Counted from the stretch's first letter, positions 1 through 11,579 are shown. The stretch is DNA of 64,000 nt from Guyanagaster necrorhizus (GCF_019112545.1 NW_025064882.1:2286971-2350970), one strand, 5' to 3'. The notes: a model not told the origin generated them from the letters alone. Numbers and translations are program-made.

Positions 1-1617
1 GGTGAAGGGAAATTCGAAATTACCCAAGCCAAGTATCGTCTTACCGAGGAGCAGAAGCAAGATGACGGCCAGAAACTTTTCGATTTCTGTGCGGAATGTT
101 TGAAGACGTTCGTGGACACAAATCTTGCCGATGACAATGGGGAATTGTCGCTCAGACCAGGCGAGACATTGCCTCTGGGCTTCACAGTGAGTACGCTATT
201 TATTGTTATACCCCTTTCAATAACACCTGTTCGCAGTTCTCGTATCCCTGCAGGTGAGATTTATGCTACGAAACGGGAGCAATATCTAAGGAGCGCCTAG
301 TCAAGAGAGGATTGATCATGGTGTTCTCATTCGCTGGACCAAAGGCTTCGGCGCTCCCAATACTGAGGGTCGTGATGTGGCCGAGATGTTCCGCCAATCC
401 CTTGCTAAATATGCACGTCCTCCTCAGTTACGTATTGTTCACTATGCTGACATTCGATCTGTCGAAAGAAATTGCCCATTGCCTTGACCGCTCTCATCAA
501 TGATACGACCGGAACCCTCATCGCCTCACACTATGTCAACCCAAGGACGAAGATTGCTGTCATCTTTGGAACGGGATGTAATGCGGCTTACATGGAGAAG
601 GTTGGTGACATCGAGAAGATAAAGTCTTTGGGAATCGATGAGGATGCCGAAATGGCAATCAATTGTGAATGGGTAAGTGCGTCTGCTCTTTGTCTTAAGC
701 TAGTCCACTTACCTTGCTACAGGGTGCGTTTGACTCATTTGAGCACGAGCATTTACCTCGTACAAAATATGACATCATTGTCGACGAGACATCCAACAAG
801 CCGGGCGAACAGGCTTTTGAGGTAGGCCACATTTACCATTATAAGCAAACGATGTTACTAAGCTGCGCCTGAACAGAAACTGATTTCTGGACGGTATCTT
901 GGAGAAATCCTACGATTGGTTATTTGTGAGCTGATTGACGAGGGTGTCCTTTTCCTTGGCCAAGAGACATACAAGCTCGAAATACCTTATGTGTTTGAGA
1001 CCGCGTTCTTGTCACTGATGGAAAGGTGAGGGCTATCAGTTGTGTGAACCTGTTTAATTGTTTTGGAAATTTCAGCGACCCAACTGATGAGCTGTTGATG
1101 ATCATTGGGATCTTTACACACTTTTTTGCCGTCGAGACGACTCTTGCAGAACGCCAGTTCTTCCGGGCCCTTGCGAAGCTCATTGGGCGACGGGCAGCTC
1201 GTTTGAGTGCCTGCGGTATCGCTGCCATTGTAAGCAAGATGGGATACCTAGATGAGGGCTGTTCAGTTGGTGCTGACGGTTCCTTATACAATGTTAGTGC
1301 TCTAGCATTTCTTGTCTTACCAGTTCTGACTACTACATAGAAATATCCTGGGTTTGCCGACCGAGTCCACGAAGGCTTACAAGACATCTTCGGTGATAAG
1401 GGAAAGTGCGTATAAAGAGATTGCGTTCCATGATGATCTACTAATTCCATGCAGGAACATTGTCACATACCATGCTGAAGATGGAAGTGGTGTAGGAAGT
1501 GCCATCATTGCCGGTGAGCTGCGGTTGTAGCTGTTCATATGACTATTTCACCAATTTTTCTCCCTTGTAGCCATGACGAAGCTCAGAAAGGATGTTGGTC
1601 TGTACAATCACGTGTAG
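1..1617 (+). CDS. Hexokinase, 3' part (5' end outside window)
   Basis: Encodes the C-terminal two thirds or so of a fungal hexokinase, which phosphorylates glucose and other hexoses with ATP in the cytosol at the entry to glycolysis. Reading starts in frame at base 1 (GEGKFEITQAKYRL). Visible family blocks are LGFTFSYPC, the substrate loop NDTTGTLIAS, the nucleotide-binding FGTGCNAAY, INCEWGAFD, and the C-terminal AEDGSGVGSAIIA. Introns that keep the frame lie at 187-236, 254-300, 673-722, 822-876, 1026-1075, 1293-1340, 1406-1454 and 1514-1570; a further intron ends at 468, but its donor near 430 could not be fixed. Stop TAG at 1615-1617. No disruption was seen apart from that unresolved junction. 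Hexokinase is the preferred call over glucokinase, because basidiomycete hexokinases share these blocks; the split cannot be settled without the N-terminus. Confidence 0.93.
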
Positions 1618-1878
1618 GCGCAAGGCATTGAGACACTTGGACTTTGACAGAAAATCAAGTAGAAGAAGCCATGTATGTCTTTTCTATGTACTTTACTCTG
1701 TTCTTGTTTCTTCCTATTTGAAGGAGCATAGATTGCATTTGCATATCACAAACTTTTTCGCCCGACAGCCAACTTCGGTCATAAATATTTGTGCTCAAAA
1801 TGTGGACGGCCTTTTATTCTCCGGACCGGGCCGGTCTTAGAAGTTCTAGAAAAACTTCGGCGTTACGAACAACAGCGA

Positions 1879-3026
1879 TGCTTCTCTTGCCGCTGCTCGT
1901 GCTACTGGTTACTCACACTATTCTCGGACAGGACACCTGTACTCTGGTTGTTTCCGGCGATAATGATGCGTCTCAATTACTCTGCGGTTAAAAGCTGTGA
2001 TACCGTGGTGATTCCACGTTGAATATTGCAACGCGCCTGAACATGCATGGATTCTTTATACCGCTATCGTACTTTGGTTTTATGACACAAACTTTAACGG
2101 CACTGATGCCGCGGTTTAGAATCTAAAAGGAACCATCCGCTTCCAGCCTGATATTCCGTATTGGACTGGGGTTAGTAGAGTCGCTTGATTGACCTTGTGA
2201 TGCATTTATTCGTATTGTGTAGAATTCATTCTACTTGGCTTCCAAGGTTCAGTCACCTTTGGGCTGCTTGAAGAGAAAATCCTATTCTGAATGGTAGAGG
2301 GACTTGAGATGGCGCAGGTCAGGTATGATCGAGGTATGATCGTTTCATTGTGCTTTTGTGACTGACTCTATGTTTTCTAGGATTGGTATGATAAATTGAG
2401 AGTATGACGTATCAGCTGTTGACTTGTCGAAGTGTCATGATATCGTAGTGCCTCAAATGACACCCTTCTCCGCCCTACCACGGTGGCGGTTTACCAGAAA
2501 AACAACATTGTCGTAGAGGACATCCAGATGCTCAATGGTCCAATCTGGTTTAATCTGGAAAGAGCCTCTTGTAATAATTTTTGACTCGCATATGAATGTC
2601 TTTTGCAGATATATGAGAGCAGTGATGTTACTTATAGCAACATCAGCATTACAGCAGAGTCTAGACCGGACAATCTTGCTAAAAATACCGATGGTTGGGA
2701 TGTCTACTGCAGCGATACAGATTGTCATCAAGGACTCTGTCACCGTCAACGGGGACGACTGTTCCTCAAGCCGAGTATAGACCTACATTATTTCATTGTG
2801 ACGCTGACGCTGATGGAGTCCGTAGATTCCATGAATATCTTGGTGTCCAATTTAGACTGCAACGGACCACAGTACGATCTCTAGTCATATAAAAATGACC
2901 AATGCCTCTGATGGAGTCCGAACAAAAGCCTGGGCAGGACCCGACGTCGGCACTGGGATGGTCAAGAACAACACTTTCTTTGATTTTAAAGTGTTCGATG
3001 TAGATGATCTAATTGTGATTAGCCAG
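1879..3026 (+). pseudogene. Decayed GH28 exo-polygalacturonase copy
   Basis: A broken relative of the intact gene 350 bp downstream. Recognisable pieces in order: signal peptide (MLLLPLLVLLVTHTILGQ, from 1879), the SCDTVVIP block after a frameshift near 1985, a TIRFQPDIPYWTG block near 2130-2170, VEDIQMLNGPIWFNL near 2515-2560, YESSDVTYSNISITAE and NTDGWDVY near 2610-2710, a second frameshift near 2718 before the NGDDC motif, and KAWAGPDVGTGMVKN near 2930-2990 ending at an intron donor (GTAAG, 3027). The HG motif exon and the C-terminal exons found in the intact copy are missing. At least two frameshifts plus stops make a working enzyme unlikely. Blocks follow the same order and intron places as the downstream gene, so tandem duplication followed by decay is the simple explanation. 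Confidence 0.88.
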
Positions 3027-3340
3027 GTAAGCTGTTTTAACGGACAAAGGTAGCGAGAGTTGATTGTTCTTTCCTATCATGAGTTGGACCAATTACTTCG
3101 CGACAATGATCATTCGACTTTGCGAAATTCCTCCGTTGTTCTTAACTCTTGTTCTTCCCGGGTCACTCCAAATTACTTATTCAACCCCCATCTAGAAGTC
3201 AGCCCTGGAAACGACCGCAAGGCTGCTTCTCGTCGTTCTTCTATGCCCGCAGATATAACGAGCACGACGCGTGCTACATAGAATTGTGACCTTCAGTCCA
3301 CCCCCGGACCGTTCATCGCGGACCGGTACACTGTGGATCA

Positions 3341-3346
3341 TATAAA
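3341..3346 (+). promoter_or_regulatory. TATA box of the exo-polygalacturonase gene
   Basis: TATAAA lies 31 bp upstream of the ATG at 3377, so the 5' leader would be very short. Assigned from sequence and position only. Confidence 0.45.
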
Positions 3347-3376
3347 TCAGAATGATTGGAGGTGGGGACGCCAGCA

Positions 3377-5167
3377 ATGTTTCGACTGTTGTATGTCCTT
3401 CTTTTGACCCTTTTGGTTGCCTTCGGGCAGCGATGTACTCTGACACCCTCGGGTGGCGACGATGGCCCCCAGTTCCTGGCCGCCGCAGCTTCATGTGATA
3501 CCGTTGTCATCCCGGTTGGTGAAGAGTTCAACATTGCCACGCGGATGAACATGACGGGTTTGACCAATACACATATTGTGAGCGTCAATGAAATTTGAGC
3601 AGCCACTGCGAGGAATCTGAGCACTTTCGATCGCAGAACTTGGAGGGCACCATTCGATTCCAACCTGATATTTCGTACTGGACTGGAGTAAGTTACAGTA
3701 ATGTCACTCCTCGAATACTTAATGATGCCTCAAAGAATGCTTTTTTTTTCGACTTTCAGGATTCCATAACATTTTGGTTACTTGGTGGGGAGAATATCGT
3801 TTTGAGTGGAAGTGGCACCCTCGATGGGGCTGGTCAGGTACGTGTAACGATATCTCAAAAGGTTTCCCTATGATGACATTCGTGTAATAGGCATGGTACG
3901 ACGCCTTGTAAGTGACCATTAAGTAGATAGAATTGCAATCAATGTTTAGGGTCGACTTTAGCGCGTCGAACTCGAGTCTCCTCCGTCCTATTATCTTGAC
4001 TGTTTATCAAGCGAAGAACGCTTTAGTCGAAGATATACATATGGTCAACAGTCCAATGTGGTTCAATCTTGTGAGTATCCTTCCAATTCGATTGCTTCGA
4101 TTTGGATGACATCATGTCAGGTCTATGAAAGCAATAATGTCACATACAGCAATATCAATATCACTGCTGTATCGACTTCGAAAAATACGATCGCGAACAC
4201 AGATGGATGGGATATCTACCGCAGTGATACCGTTGTTATTCGAGATTCTACTATCCTTAACGGTGACGACTGTGTCTCTTTCAAGCCCAGTGAGTTGGTG
4301 CATGGCATTCACTGGGCGATTAATACAGCTCTTGCTCAGATACTACCAACGTCTTGGTGTCTAATTTGAGTTGCAATGGATCTCAGTAGGTCACCCTTAT
4401 TTGGATAGGTCTCGAGGCTGACGTAAAATTCTACGCAGTGGAGTATCTGTAGGGTAATAGATTGATCGACTCTATGATCCCTATTATCGCAGAACTCATA
4501 CGCCGCAATAGTTCCCTTGGGCAATACGCTGGTATCTTTGATATCGTAGAGAACATAACGGCGACGTCCGTTTTCCTCTCCTTTTATTCTTGACGTTGTC
4601 TAAGTTACTGTTCTAGGGACATATCTATGTCTAACGCAGAAAACGGGGCTCGTATAAAAGCATGGGCTGGGTCTGATGTTGGGAGTGGGATTGTCAAGAA
4701 CATCACCTTTGCAAACTTTGAAGTGTCCAACGTAGATAACCCGATCGTAATCGACCAGGTAAATGGAATCTTTGTGATTGACTATTAGGCTCACAACGAT
4801 GACAGTGTTATGAGACCAGCTCAAGTCAATGCTCTGAATTTCCGTCCAATACCTTCATCGAGGATGTTTGGTTCAATGAGTAGGCTTTAACATGAGATAC
4901 TCATGCTCGGACTAACTGTTTCATAGTGTCTTTGGGACATCATCTGGGGCCACTGTGGCATCTCTGGAATGCTCTCCTGATGATCGGTGCTCCAATATCA
5001 ACGTGAATGACTTGAATTTGAAGTAGGCTACTTGTTTACTTTTTTGATTCCCTTTATGTTTAACCTTGTACCGCAGAGCCGGCAAAGGAACTGCAAAGTA
5101 CGAGTGTCAGAATATCGTTTTGAGCGGGAATTCTGTAGACCTCTTTCCTGATTGCACAGAAACGTAG
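3377..5167 (+). CDS. Exo-polygalacturonase (glycoside hydrolase family 28)
   Basis: Secreted enzyme expected to release galacturonic acid from the non-reducing ends of pectic polygalacturonate. Splicing 13 exons gives one open frame of 392 codons: 3377-3577, 3637-3687, 3736-3837, 3891-3907, 3950-4070, 4121-4289, 4340-4385, 4439-4453, 4512-4565, 4617-4758, 4806-4879, 4927-5022, 5077-5167. All introns are GT..AG and 42-59 bp. A signal peptide (LLYVLLLTLLVAFGQ) opens the protein. The four GH28 motifs are present: NTDGWD, NGDDC, SHGVSVGS and ARIKAWAG, so the catalytic aspartates and histidine are kept. Exo-acting specificity is inferred from overall resemblance to fungal exo-polygalacturonases and was not tested. 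Two exons are only 15 and 17 nt long. ATG 3377 is chosen because it opens the signal peptide. Confidence 0.93.
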
Positions 5168-5767
5168 GATAGGCGATACCAATGAGCGTCAGTACTTGAT
5201 GAAACTCAAGCTGTGTTATCCGGCAACCATGGTCCATAAAACAAAATTTGTCCCCAAAGACCGCATGACATCGGAATGGCGAAAACTCCTCAAACACAGA
5301 GTGGTCCGGCTCAGCGTTCATGTTTACGACCGCGTCTACTCTTTGTCTTGTGATAGAAGGTAAAGCGCTGTGTTATCAATCTATCACTTGATACTTTGAA
5401 TGTCGAATGATGCTTGTTACGTCCTGCCTTGACGATATCCGAATCTTTGGTTCTCAGTTACTGACTTCAAGTTCTAGGCTCCTGGCGGAGGAAACTGAAT
5501 TGATCACCTTCTGTGAAAATCTGTCAAGCGCGCGCTGTGCGATGGGACACATCATTCTGAGTTCTGGATTCGCACATTACCTGTGTATCTATATGTTCCC
5601 TCTGTGTATGTCTATGTTTGCGACTAAAGTAAGCGCCCTCTGAATGTGGTTATATAATTGCCAAGACTAACATGCCTTGTCGAATACAATCGGCAGGGTG
5701 GCAAGCGGCTTGTTCAAGTTCTGCCGTCGTTGTATGTTAATCGAACTTCCGAGTAGAAGAGTCGTTG
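5168..5767 (+). other. Intergenic stretch, no gene recognised
   Basis: Between the exo-polygalacturonase stop and the membrane-protein ATG. A 78-codon plus-strand frame at 5407-5643 shows no family resemblance or splicing pattern and was not called. Confidence 0.4.
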
Positions 5768-6200
5768 ATGCCTGAACAGGCGAGTTTGCTCGCTGCTGTG
5801 GCTACTGGCCGTTTATCAGTCATCAACGACGTTGTGAATAATGGGGATTTCAGGCAGAATGCAAATCCACATGTCCTTAACTTTCTCTATATCGCTTCGT
5901 TTGGAGCCATCATTTTGAACGCCAGCACCACCGTCACATCTCTATTTCTTATCGACGAACTGGGAGACCTCCCCACCGTTGCCTCTGATCTTGACAAACC
6001 ACAACGTGGCGGTGCGCTAAATGCTACGGATATTTTCGTCTATTATGGACTGAAAAATACCTGGACTTGGCATTGTAAGCGCGTTTAACAAAATTAAAAA
6101 GTACATATTACGGTGATTCCTCCTTCATTAGGGACCATATCGCTAGTTCTAGGGGTTTGGTGCCTGTTTCTGCAAATCACCGTATTCGCAAACAGCGCCT
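5768..6200 (+). pseudogene. Membrane-protein gene, 5' exons, split by a retrotransposon
   Basis: Two exons, 5768-6074 and 6132-6200, joined by a 57-bp intron, encode the first 125 or so residues of a small integral membrane protein of unknown function. Two hydrophobic segments are visible, around LNFLYIASFGAIILN and ISLVLGVWCLFLQITVFA, with an acidic-polar loop between them. The second exon ends at a splice donor, GTAAAAG (6201-6207), and the Copia element starts at 6208. The last exon lies 13 kb away at 19261. The stretches resemble membrane proteins that are common and uncharacterised in Agaricomycetes, but no named family is claimed. Start ATG 5768 gives a frame that runs through both introns into the distal exon without a break. 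Confidence 0.6.
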
Positions 6201-6207
6201 GTAAAAG

Positions 6208-6526
6208 TGCTGGAGGATATCCGTACGTTATACCCTTATCTTACCTTTCGATCGTCTCCTTTTTACTTATCATATATACATTACTCCTGTCCTTACCCGA
6301 TCACCTATATAGACTGGCCATAGATATCCGGATACCTCAGTCGTTTCACCTATGCTGTGCCCGACTGAGGTATGTGTACCATTACTGCGCTCACTACTAT
6401 ATTCTCACATTCGTTCGTAGATCCTAACTCATATTCTTCTGTTAATTGGTATAGTATCTTTACAATACAGTCGTTTCACCTACGCTGTGCCCGACTGAGA
6501 TCCTAACTCGTATTCTTCTGTTAATA
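6208..6526 (+). repeat. Copia-1 5' LTR
   Basis: Starts TGCTGG and ends GTTAATA. It contains an internal partial duplication of about 75 bp (6452-6526, repeating the CAGTCGTTTCACCT to TTCTGTTAAT part) that is absent from the 3' LTR. About 15 CpG sites survive here, while the matching positions in the 3' LTR are TpG, CpA or TpA. Confidence 0.85.
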
Positions 6527-6653
6527 GGTTATGTGGCCTTATTGCCTATAACTCAGTCAAGAAGAATACGCAGCGCATTTTCGACTCAACTTACCACTTC
6601 ACTCATAATACCCACTACCACGCTACAATCCTCACTACCACTACCACACCCCT

Positions 6654-7332
6654 ATGATGTCGTCGATGTCAGGAGTTACAATCCTCCCTGACATGAGTAG
6701 CCACTTTAATGAGAAGAATTATGCATCCTAGAAGCTTCAACTTACTGAACTGCTGAAGGGTAAAAGACTTTGGGGATACATTGAGGGCACCACTACTCAC
6801 TTTACTGCCTCTGGTACTACCACAACCACACCTACAACTACACTATTACCACCAGATCCTACCTCCATCTACTCTTCCTCCCCTTCCTATGATGAATAGA
6901 TTTTCCATGATCAGCTAACCCATTCTCACATTATCCTCAATGTCCTTGACTCTATTGGACTAGGGGTTAAGACTGATGGAACAGCAAAAGAATGCTGGGA
7001 TTCTATCATTGCTGAGCATGCAAAAAAGACTGATATGACTCTCTCAGAGGCTGAAGCATTGCTGAATGCAGCAAAGTTTGATGAGAACAGTGATATCAAC
7101 ACTCACATTACTGACCTATGCACAAAGCAATGGGCAGTAAATGATCTTCATACAATGGCTCTAAGTGATCAGGAATTCAAAGGAATCATCATTTGTTCCA
7201 TAATTTCTACAGACAACTGGATGCCTATTCTTCTAAGCCTGTATCAGATGCTCACTTCCAGCAACATTATCTCCCACCTTCAGACTCATGCAGTGACTCT
7301 CCATGCCACAGGAAAAGGACCATCCCAATCTC
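6654..7332 (+). pseudogene. Copia-1 gag, N-terminal part
   Basis: Frame from ATG 6654 with the Copia gag opening pattern (HFNEKNYAS, then KLQLTELLKGKRLWGYIEG), a TTT/PT-rich stretch and a LNAAKFDENSDINTHITDL helix-rich part. Two stops (after NYAS and after SYDE) stand where tryptophan is expected, so TGG to TAG change is likely. The frame is interrupted at 7332 by Gypsy-1 and resumes at 15534 in the same phase, where a CX2CX4HX4C knuckle follows (15584-15625). Confidence 0.8.
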
Positions 7333-7801
7333 TGTTATGATTTTCCATTCTTTTTCAACTTGTTTCCTTTATTTAACCTCTATTTCGACTTAGTCAGGGT
7401 GTCTAGTCTAGTGCTTAGCACCATGGGGAATAAAACTTAGTCATCACAAATGGCTAGACCACTATTCTCCAAGAAACCCATAGTGACGCATGATGAACAC
7501 AATCACCCTTTTATATATGGTAATGATGCCTAAGGGCCAACAACATAAAACAACAAAGACTCTACAATAGTACCAAGTATTATTAGACCCCATGTACAGT
7601 ATTTAAAGGAGCTCACTCTTGCTGGTATACCCCAGCTTCGAGCTAAAGTTTATACACATATCATTCTACTCTTGAGCCACTACTATGGCCTTGTGACACA
7701 TTGACCCAAAGACACAATCAGTGGACTCAGGTGATCCCTCAAAGTGCAAAGAGACATCTGTTTATCACATGTTTAGGTTCATGTGATGCTTGGGTCTAAC
7801 A
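7333..7801 (+). repeat. Gypsy-1 5' LTR
   Basis: 469 bp, begins TGTTATGATTTTCC and ends GTCTAACA. It holds the TATA box at 7600 and the predicted transcript start at 7634. Most differences from the 3' LTR are C/T or G/A, often at CpG. Confidence 0.93.
7600..7646 (+). promoter_or_regulatory. Gypsy-1 TATA box and predicted transcript start
   Basis: TATTTAAA at 7600-7607 is followed 34 bp later by AGCTTCGAGCTAA (7634-7646). The 34-bp spacing is the same in Gypsy-A, -B and -D. The 13 nt pair with the primer site just after the LTR, which is why the start is placed here. Confidence 0.6.
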
Positions 7802-7802
7802 A

Positions 7803-7815
7803 TTAGCTTGAAGCT
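7803..7815 (+). promoter_or_regulatory. Self-complementary primer binding site of Gypsy-1
   Basis: TTAGCTTGAAGCT, one base after the 5' LTR. It is the reverse complement of AGCTTCAAGCTAA (3' LTR form, at about 15363) and pairs with the 5' LTR form through one G-U wobble. It does not start with the TGG expected for a tRNA-primed site. Confidence 0.6.
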
Positions 7816-7857
7816 TTCACCTTCCCTTTCTCAAGCTTAATTGTGCTAAGAAACCAA

Positions 7858-9545
7858 ATGCCCTCAGCAACAACCACCAACTTGAATCATGACTTCTTTG
7901 AGCTTATCGCTTCTATCATTGGAATGCTGCTCGGTCTCCTCGCCATCATTACTCTCTGCCGCAGATGACAATCAGTAACAGCTTGGATAGTCAGGCACTA
8001 TCAGGTGTTTCAGCAGATTCAACATATACTATAAAATGTAATCTCAGACCTCCCTTTCCATGACATTTCTGCCTCTATCAGAATGTCTTTCCAGCTGCAA
8101 GAGCAACCCCTATCAGAAACCAAGAATAACGACTCACATCCAGGGAGCCTTCATGAGGAAGAAGGACCCTAGTACCCCCCTCAATGAGATAGCAGAAATT
8201 GCCATCCTGCTCTCACAGGGTTCTGGAACCCATGGATGACGAATGTCACTCAGGAGTCTGAGGAGATCTCCAGCAACATCACTCCAACAGTCTCAGCCTC
8301 TGAGCATTCCCCCTCTCTGATCCCCTTAGGGATTGGAAACCATGCTAGAGACTCTCTTGATACTGCTTGGATGACTCTGAGACCCTGTGAAGGCCTCAAC
8401 TCCTCTCACAACTCTCTTTATATCCCCACTGAGCCAAACTCTGGCTCCAGCCAGTCTGTCAGCAGGCTGGAGATCAATGACCCATATAGAAGAACAATAC
8501 ACCCCGACTATGCCAATGTCAAAATTGCCATCTCTGCAGTCAGAGATCCTCATCGACATCTCCATGTTAGAAGTGAGCCAGAAGTTGGGACTGCTAGTGC
8601 AAGGGGAAGAATTGCCTGAGACAGGATCATATGGCGAGTATTCCCAGATTGGGACCTCATGGTCTCTTTTAACTATAATGACGTAGTACAGCAGCAGCAG
8701 TAGAACCAGGCCAGACAGGCTGAGAACAGGTGAGCTCAAAAAGAGCTCGCCAAATATGTATAAAATGAAGTCCAGGAGCGGTATGAAGCTGCAGAATATG
8801 ACCAACAGGGGAAAGAGCAGAGGAGGAGGGAGGAAGGCGAAAGAATGAGATCAGCCTCTCTAGGCTGATACGGACTTTGCACCGACTCAGGATCCCCATT
8901 TAGAGAGCCCGATTCAGACACCGACCCATAGACAGGACCTGCCAGCATCATTATCTGGAACAAGGTCATCAGATGAGGCCAGACTGGTGATGGCTGACTC
9001 TCTACCCCCTAGTATTCTGCTCAGACTGACATTATTTCCTTAGATGCCAACTCCGTTCTCGGAGCCTATGGGCTCTGAGTACCAGACAATATCCACATCT
9101 CCGACTGGGCTCTCCAGCGATTCCTGAGAAGCAGGATCACCCACCAGTTTTTCAATCCCGAGTTTCAGCATTACTTCAGCCTCTATAGCTGAGAACTGAA
9201 GGAGACAAGAGCACATAGAGGAACATAATACAGCTGGCTTGATAATCCTCCTATCCATCAGACAAGTACAAGGGCCAGTCCTAGTAACACTGGACTCAGC
9301 ACCCAAGTTAGTGCAGGGGTCTTCAATGACTCTACAACCAGTGGTGCCATCCATCTATGATCCACCCATCAGTTCCCTCCTCAAGGAAGGGGACAGCAGA
9401 GACGAGAGCAATGAGGAGGACAATGAGGACAGTGAAGAGCCATACACATATGAATAATATTTCAAGGAGAAAGGTGAAGACACAGACAAAGAAGCCCTGA
9501 AGGAAGAGATAGAGTGAGCAAGGAACAAGGAGTACCAGGAGCTGT
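7858..9545 (+). pseudogene. Gypsy-1 leader/gag N-terminal region with transmembrane-like helix
   Basis: Frame opening at ATG 7858 (MPSATTTNLNHDFF). Residues 16-34 form a hydrophobic stretch (IIGMLLGLLAII inside it) followed by basic CRR and then QSVTAWIVRHYQ. The same block is found in Gypsy-A, -B and -D. Further on, the frame holds serine- and threonine-rich sequence (8236-8619), a short CAG run near 8690 and acidic stretches near 9400. Several stops break it. Function unknown. A membrane-anchored Gag precursor, or a separate first protein, is possible by inference only. Confidence 0.6.
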
Positions 9546-10239
9546 ATGATCAGAGAAGGAATTTTCTATGGCAAGATGCATGCTGGCAAGTGATGTCTTT
9601 AGGGCTTGAATATCGGTATACAGAAAATACTAAAAAAAAAAAGATTTTATAGTATGCCGCAATGGAATACACATAGAAAGAATATGGCCAGTGGCACCCA
9701 GAAGATCCACTTGTGCCAATACCCCTATACCAACCCAGCAACAAGCTGAAAATGCTGAAATCAATGCTACAAACCCCACCCATCTCACCGAAACAGGCAG
9801 TATATATAGCACTATCAATCCAAAGCCGGGCTGAGACTAACTCTTTGATCCGAAGTACAGCTTTTCAGCTTAACTGCACCCAAAATCGATCAAACTAACT
9901 GGTGCAATGGCTAGAAGGATTCCAGAACCCCTGGACCGGCAAGAGAAGCCGACTCCTAGGAGCACAGCTGCCACCAGATCAAGCAGAAGGAAGCAGAATG
10001 GGCAAAGAACTAATATGGGACGATTCTGAAGCAGTATGACTTGGATTCACAATACGGGATGGAGTCATTGTACAAAAAGACACACTTTCTTAGGAAAGCC
10101 CTGTGGCTGATGACAATTCTCTACATTCCTTCCCTATGGCTCCACAGGAGTGGCACTGACCCCCTTTTGAAGAGTAGCCCAATCTGATAGAGGTGCTGCC
10201 CCACAATAGCGCTGTCTTTTAATGTCACTCTGACTTCTT

Positions 10240-11160
10240 ATGAAAACCAAGATCTTTTAAAAGGGTGTCCAATGACATTGACCGATTCTTTGTCGACTGC
10301 GAACAATACTTCGAGGTGTATATCGGATACCTAGGAACCGACATGAACAGAGTAGCATTCACTGCCTCTTATCTCGAAGAGAAGGTAAAAACATAGTGGA
10401 TTTTGATTTTCTCAAACTTTTGATCCACCACACAAAATCACTACCGGTATCTCTCGTGGCCAGTGTTCAAATAAATGCTAAACAACAAGTTCATTGATCT
10501 GGTGGTACAAGAAGTACACAAGCAAAAGATCAAAGAGTACAGAATGGGGGACAAGCCTACAACAGACTACTTTGATGAGTTAGAAAAGCTTGCCAAGCTG
10601 GCAGGAATATGAGAAGACATGGACAACAATGGCCATATGGTCGAAGCCCTCAAATGAGGGGTTCCCTCTTTATACCTCATGATGATCTCCACTATTAGAG
10701 TCAGAGAATTCATACTCATTGGGTATGATGTATAGAAGGAACGAATCATCAAGATGTATAAGGAGTGGCAAAGGCAGAAAGCAGAATCATCGACCCTACA
10801 AGACTACAACAAGAAATTGACCCTGCCAACCCCAAACAAATCATTGGAGACAACTGCCAGGAAACCAACAGGGACTTCCTTGGCTTCTACCATATACAGC
10901 ATGCAGAAAACCAGAACTGGGACCACATACACTGGAACTAGCAAACCAATGGACATTGACTGGATGAAGAAAGAAGAGAAGTGCTTCAATTGCGAACAGA
11001 AGGGCTATATGGCCAAAGACTGCCTAAAAAGGAAGTGAACCCAGAAGAAAATCAGAGCACAGATCACTGATCTGCAGAAGGAAGATAAGGAACTTAGGGC
11101 AGAAATGAAAGTCGAGGAGGTAAAAGACAGGGTCAATCAGTGAGCGATTCCATGGGACTG
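10240..11160 (+). pseudogene. Gypsy-1 gag with zinc knuckle
   Basis: Capsid-like helical region with FFVDCEQYFEVY and, further on, YFDELEKLAKLA, followed by a knuckle at 10982-11023, CFNCEQKGYMAKDC. The usual histidine of CX2CX4HX4C is tyrosine here, as a CAT to TAT change would give. The basic tail and a lysine- and glutamate-rich coil follow. Multiple stops. Confidence 0.75.
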
Positions 11161-11579
11161 GCCAAAAGACTCAATGGTGTGTAAATCTTAGCCACTAGTC
11201 AGACTAATAATACTTCTGTAGTTATTTTTATTTATAAAATGTATTCAAATATACTAAGCACTATCCCATACACCAAAGAATTGCAAAAGGAAATTCAAAC
11301 GCTCACCAGCTAAACAAAGGCAGAGAGTCTCACCACTTGGCTCAAACCATTTGAGACCGAATAGACTTGGCGAGCGATCAAAGATACTAAAAATGAAGCC
11401 ACAGCAAAAGCATACTTAAAAATTGAGTTTATAAAACCCAGGCCGAGGAAGTGATAGATGAACTGATAGAAGGAATGTGGAAGGCAGAGTGATGCCAGGC
11501 CTTAGAGTGGCTTGATAAACTCCATGGACCTCGAAAATTTATTCATCGATCTAAGACCACCAGGCAAGATCTACTCACT

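Noticed and set aside
920..1450. 176-codon minus-strand frame opposite hexokinase
   Set aside because: Shadow of the hexokinase exons; no domain and no splice signals.
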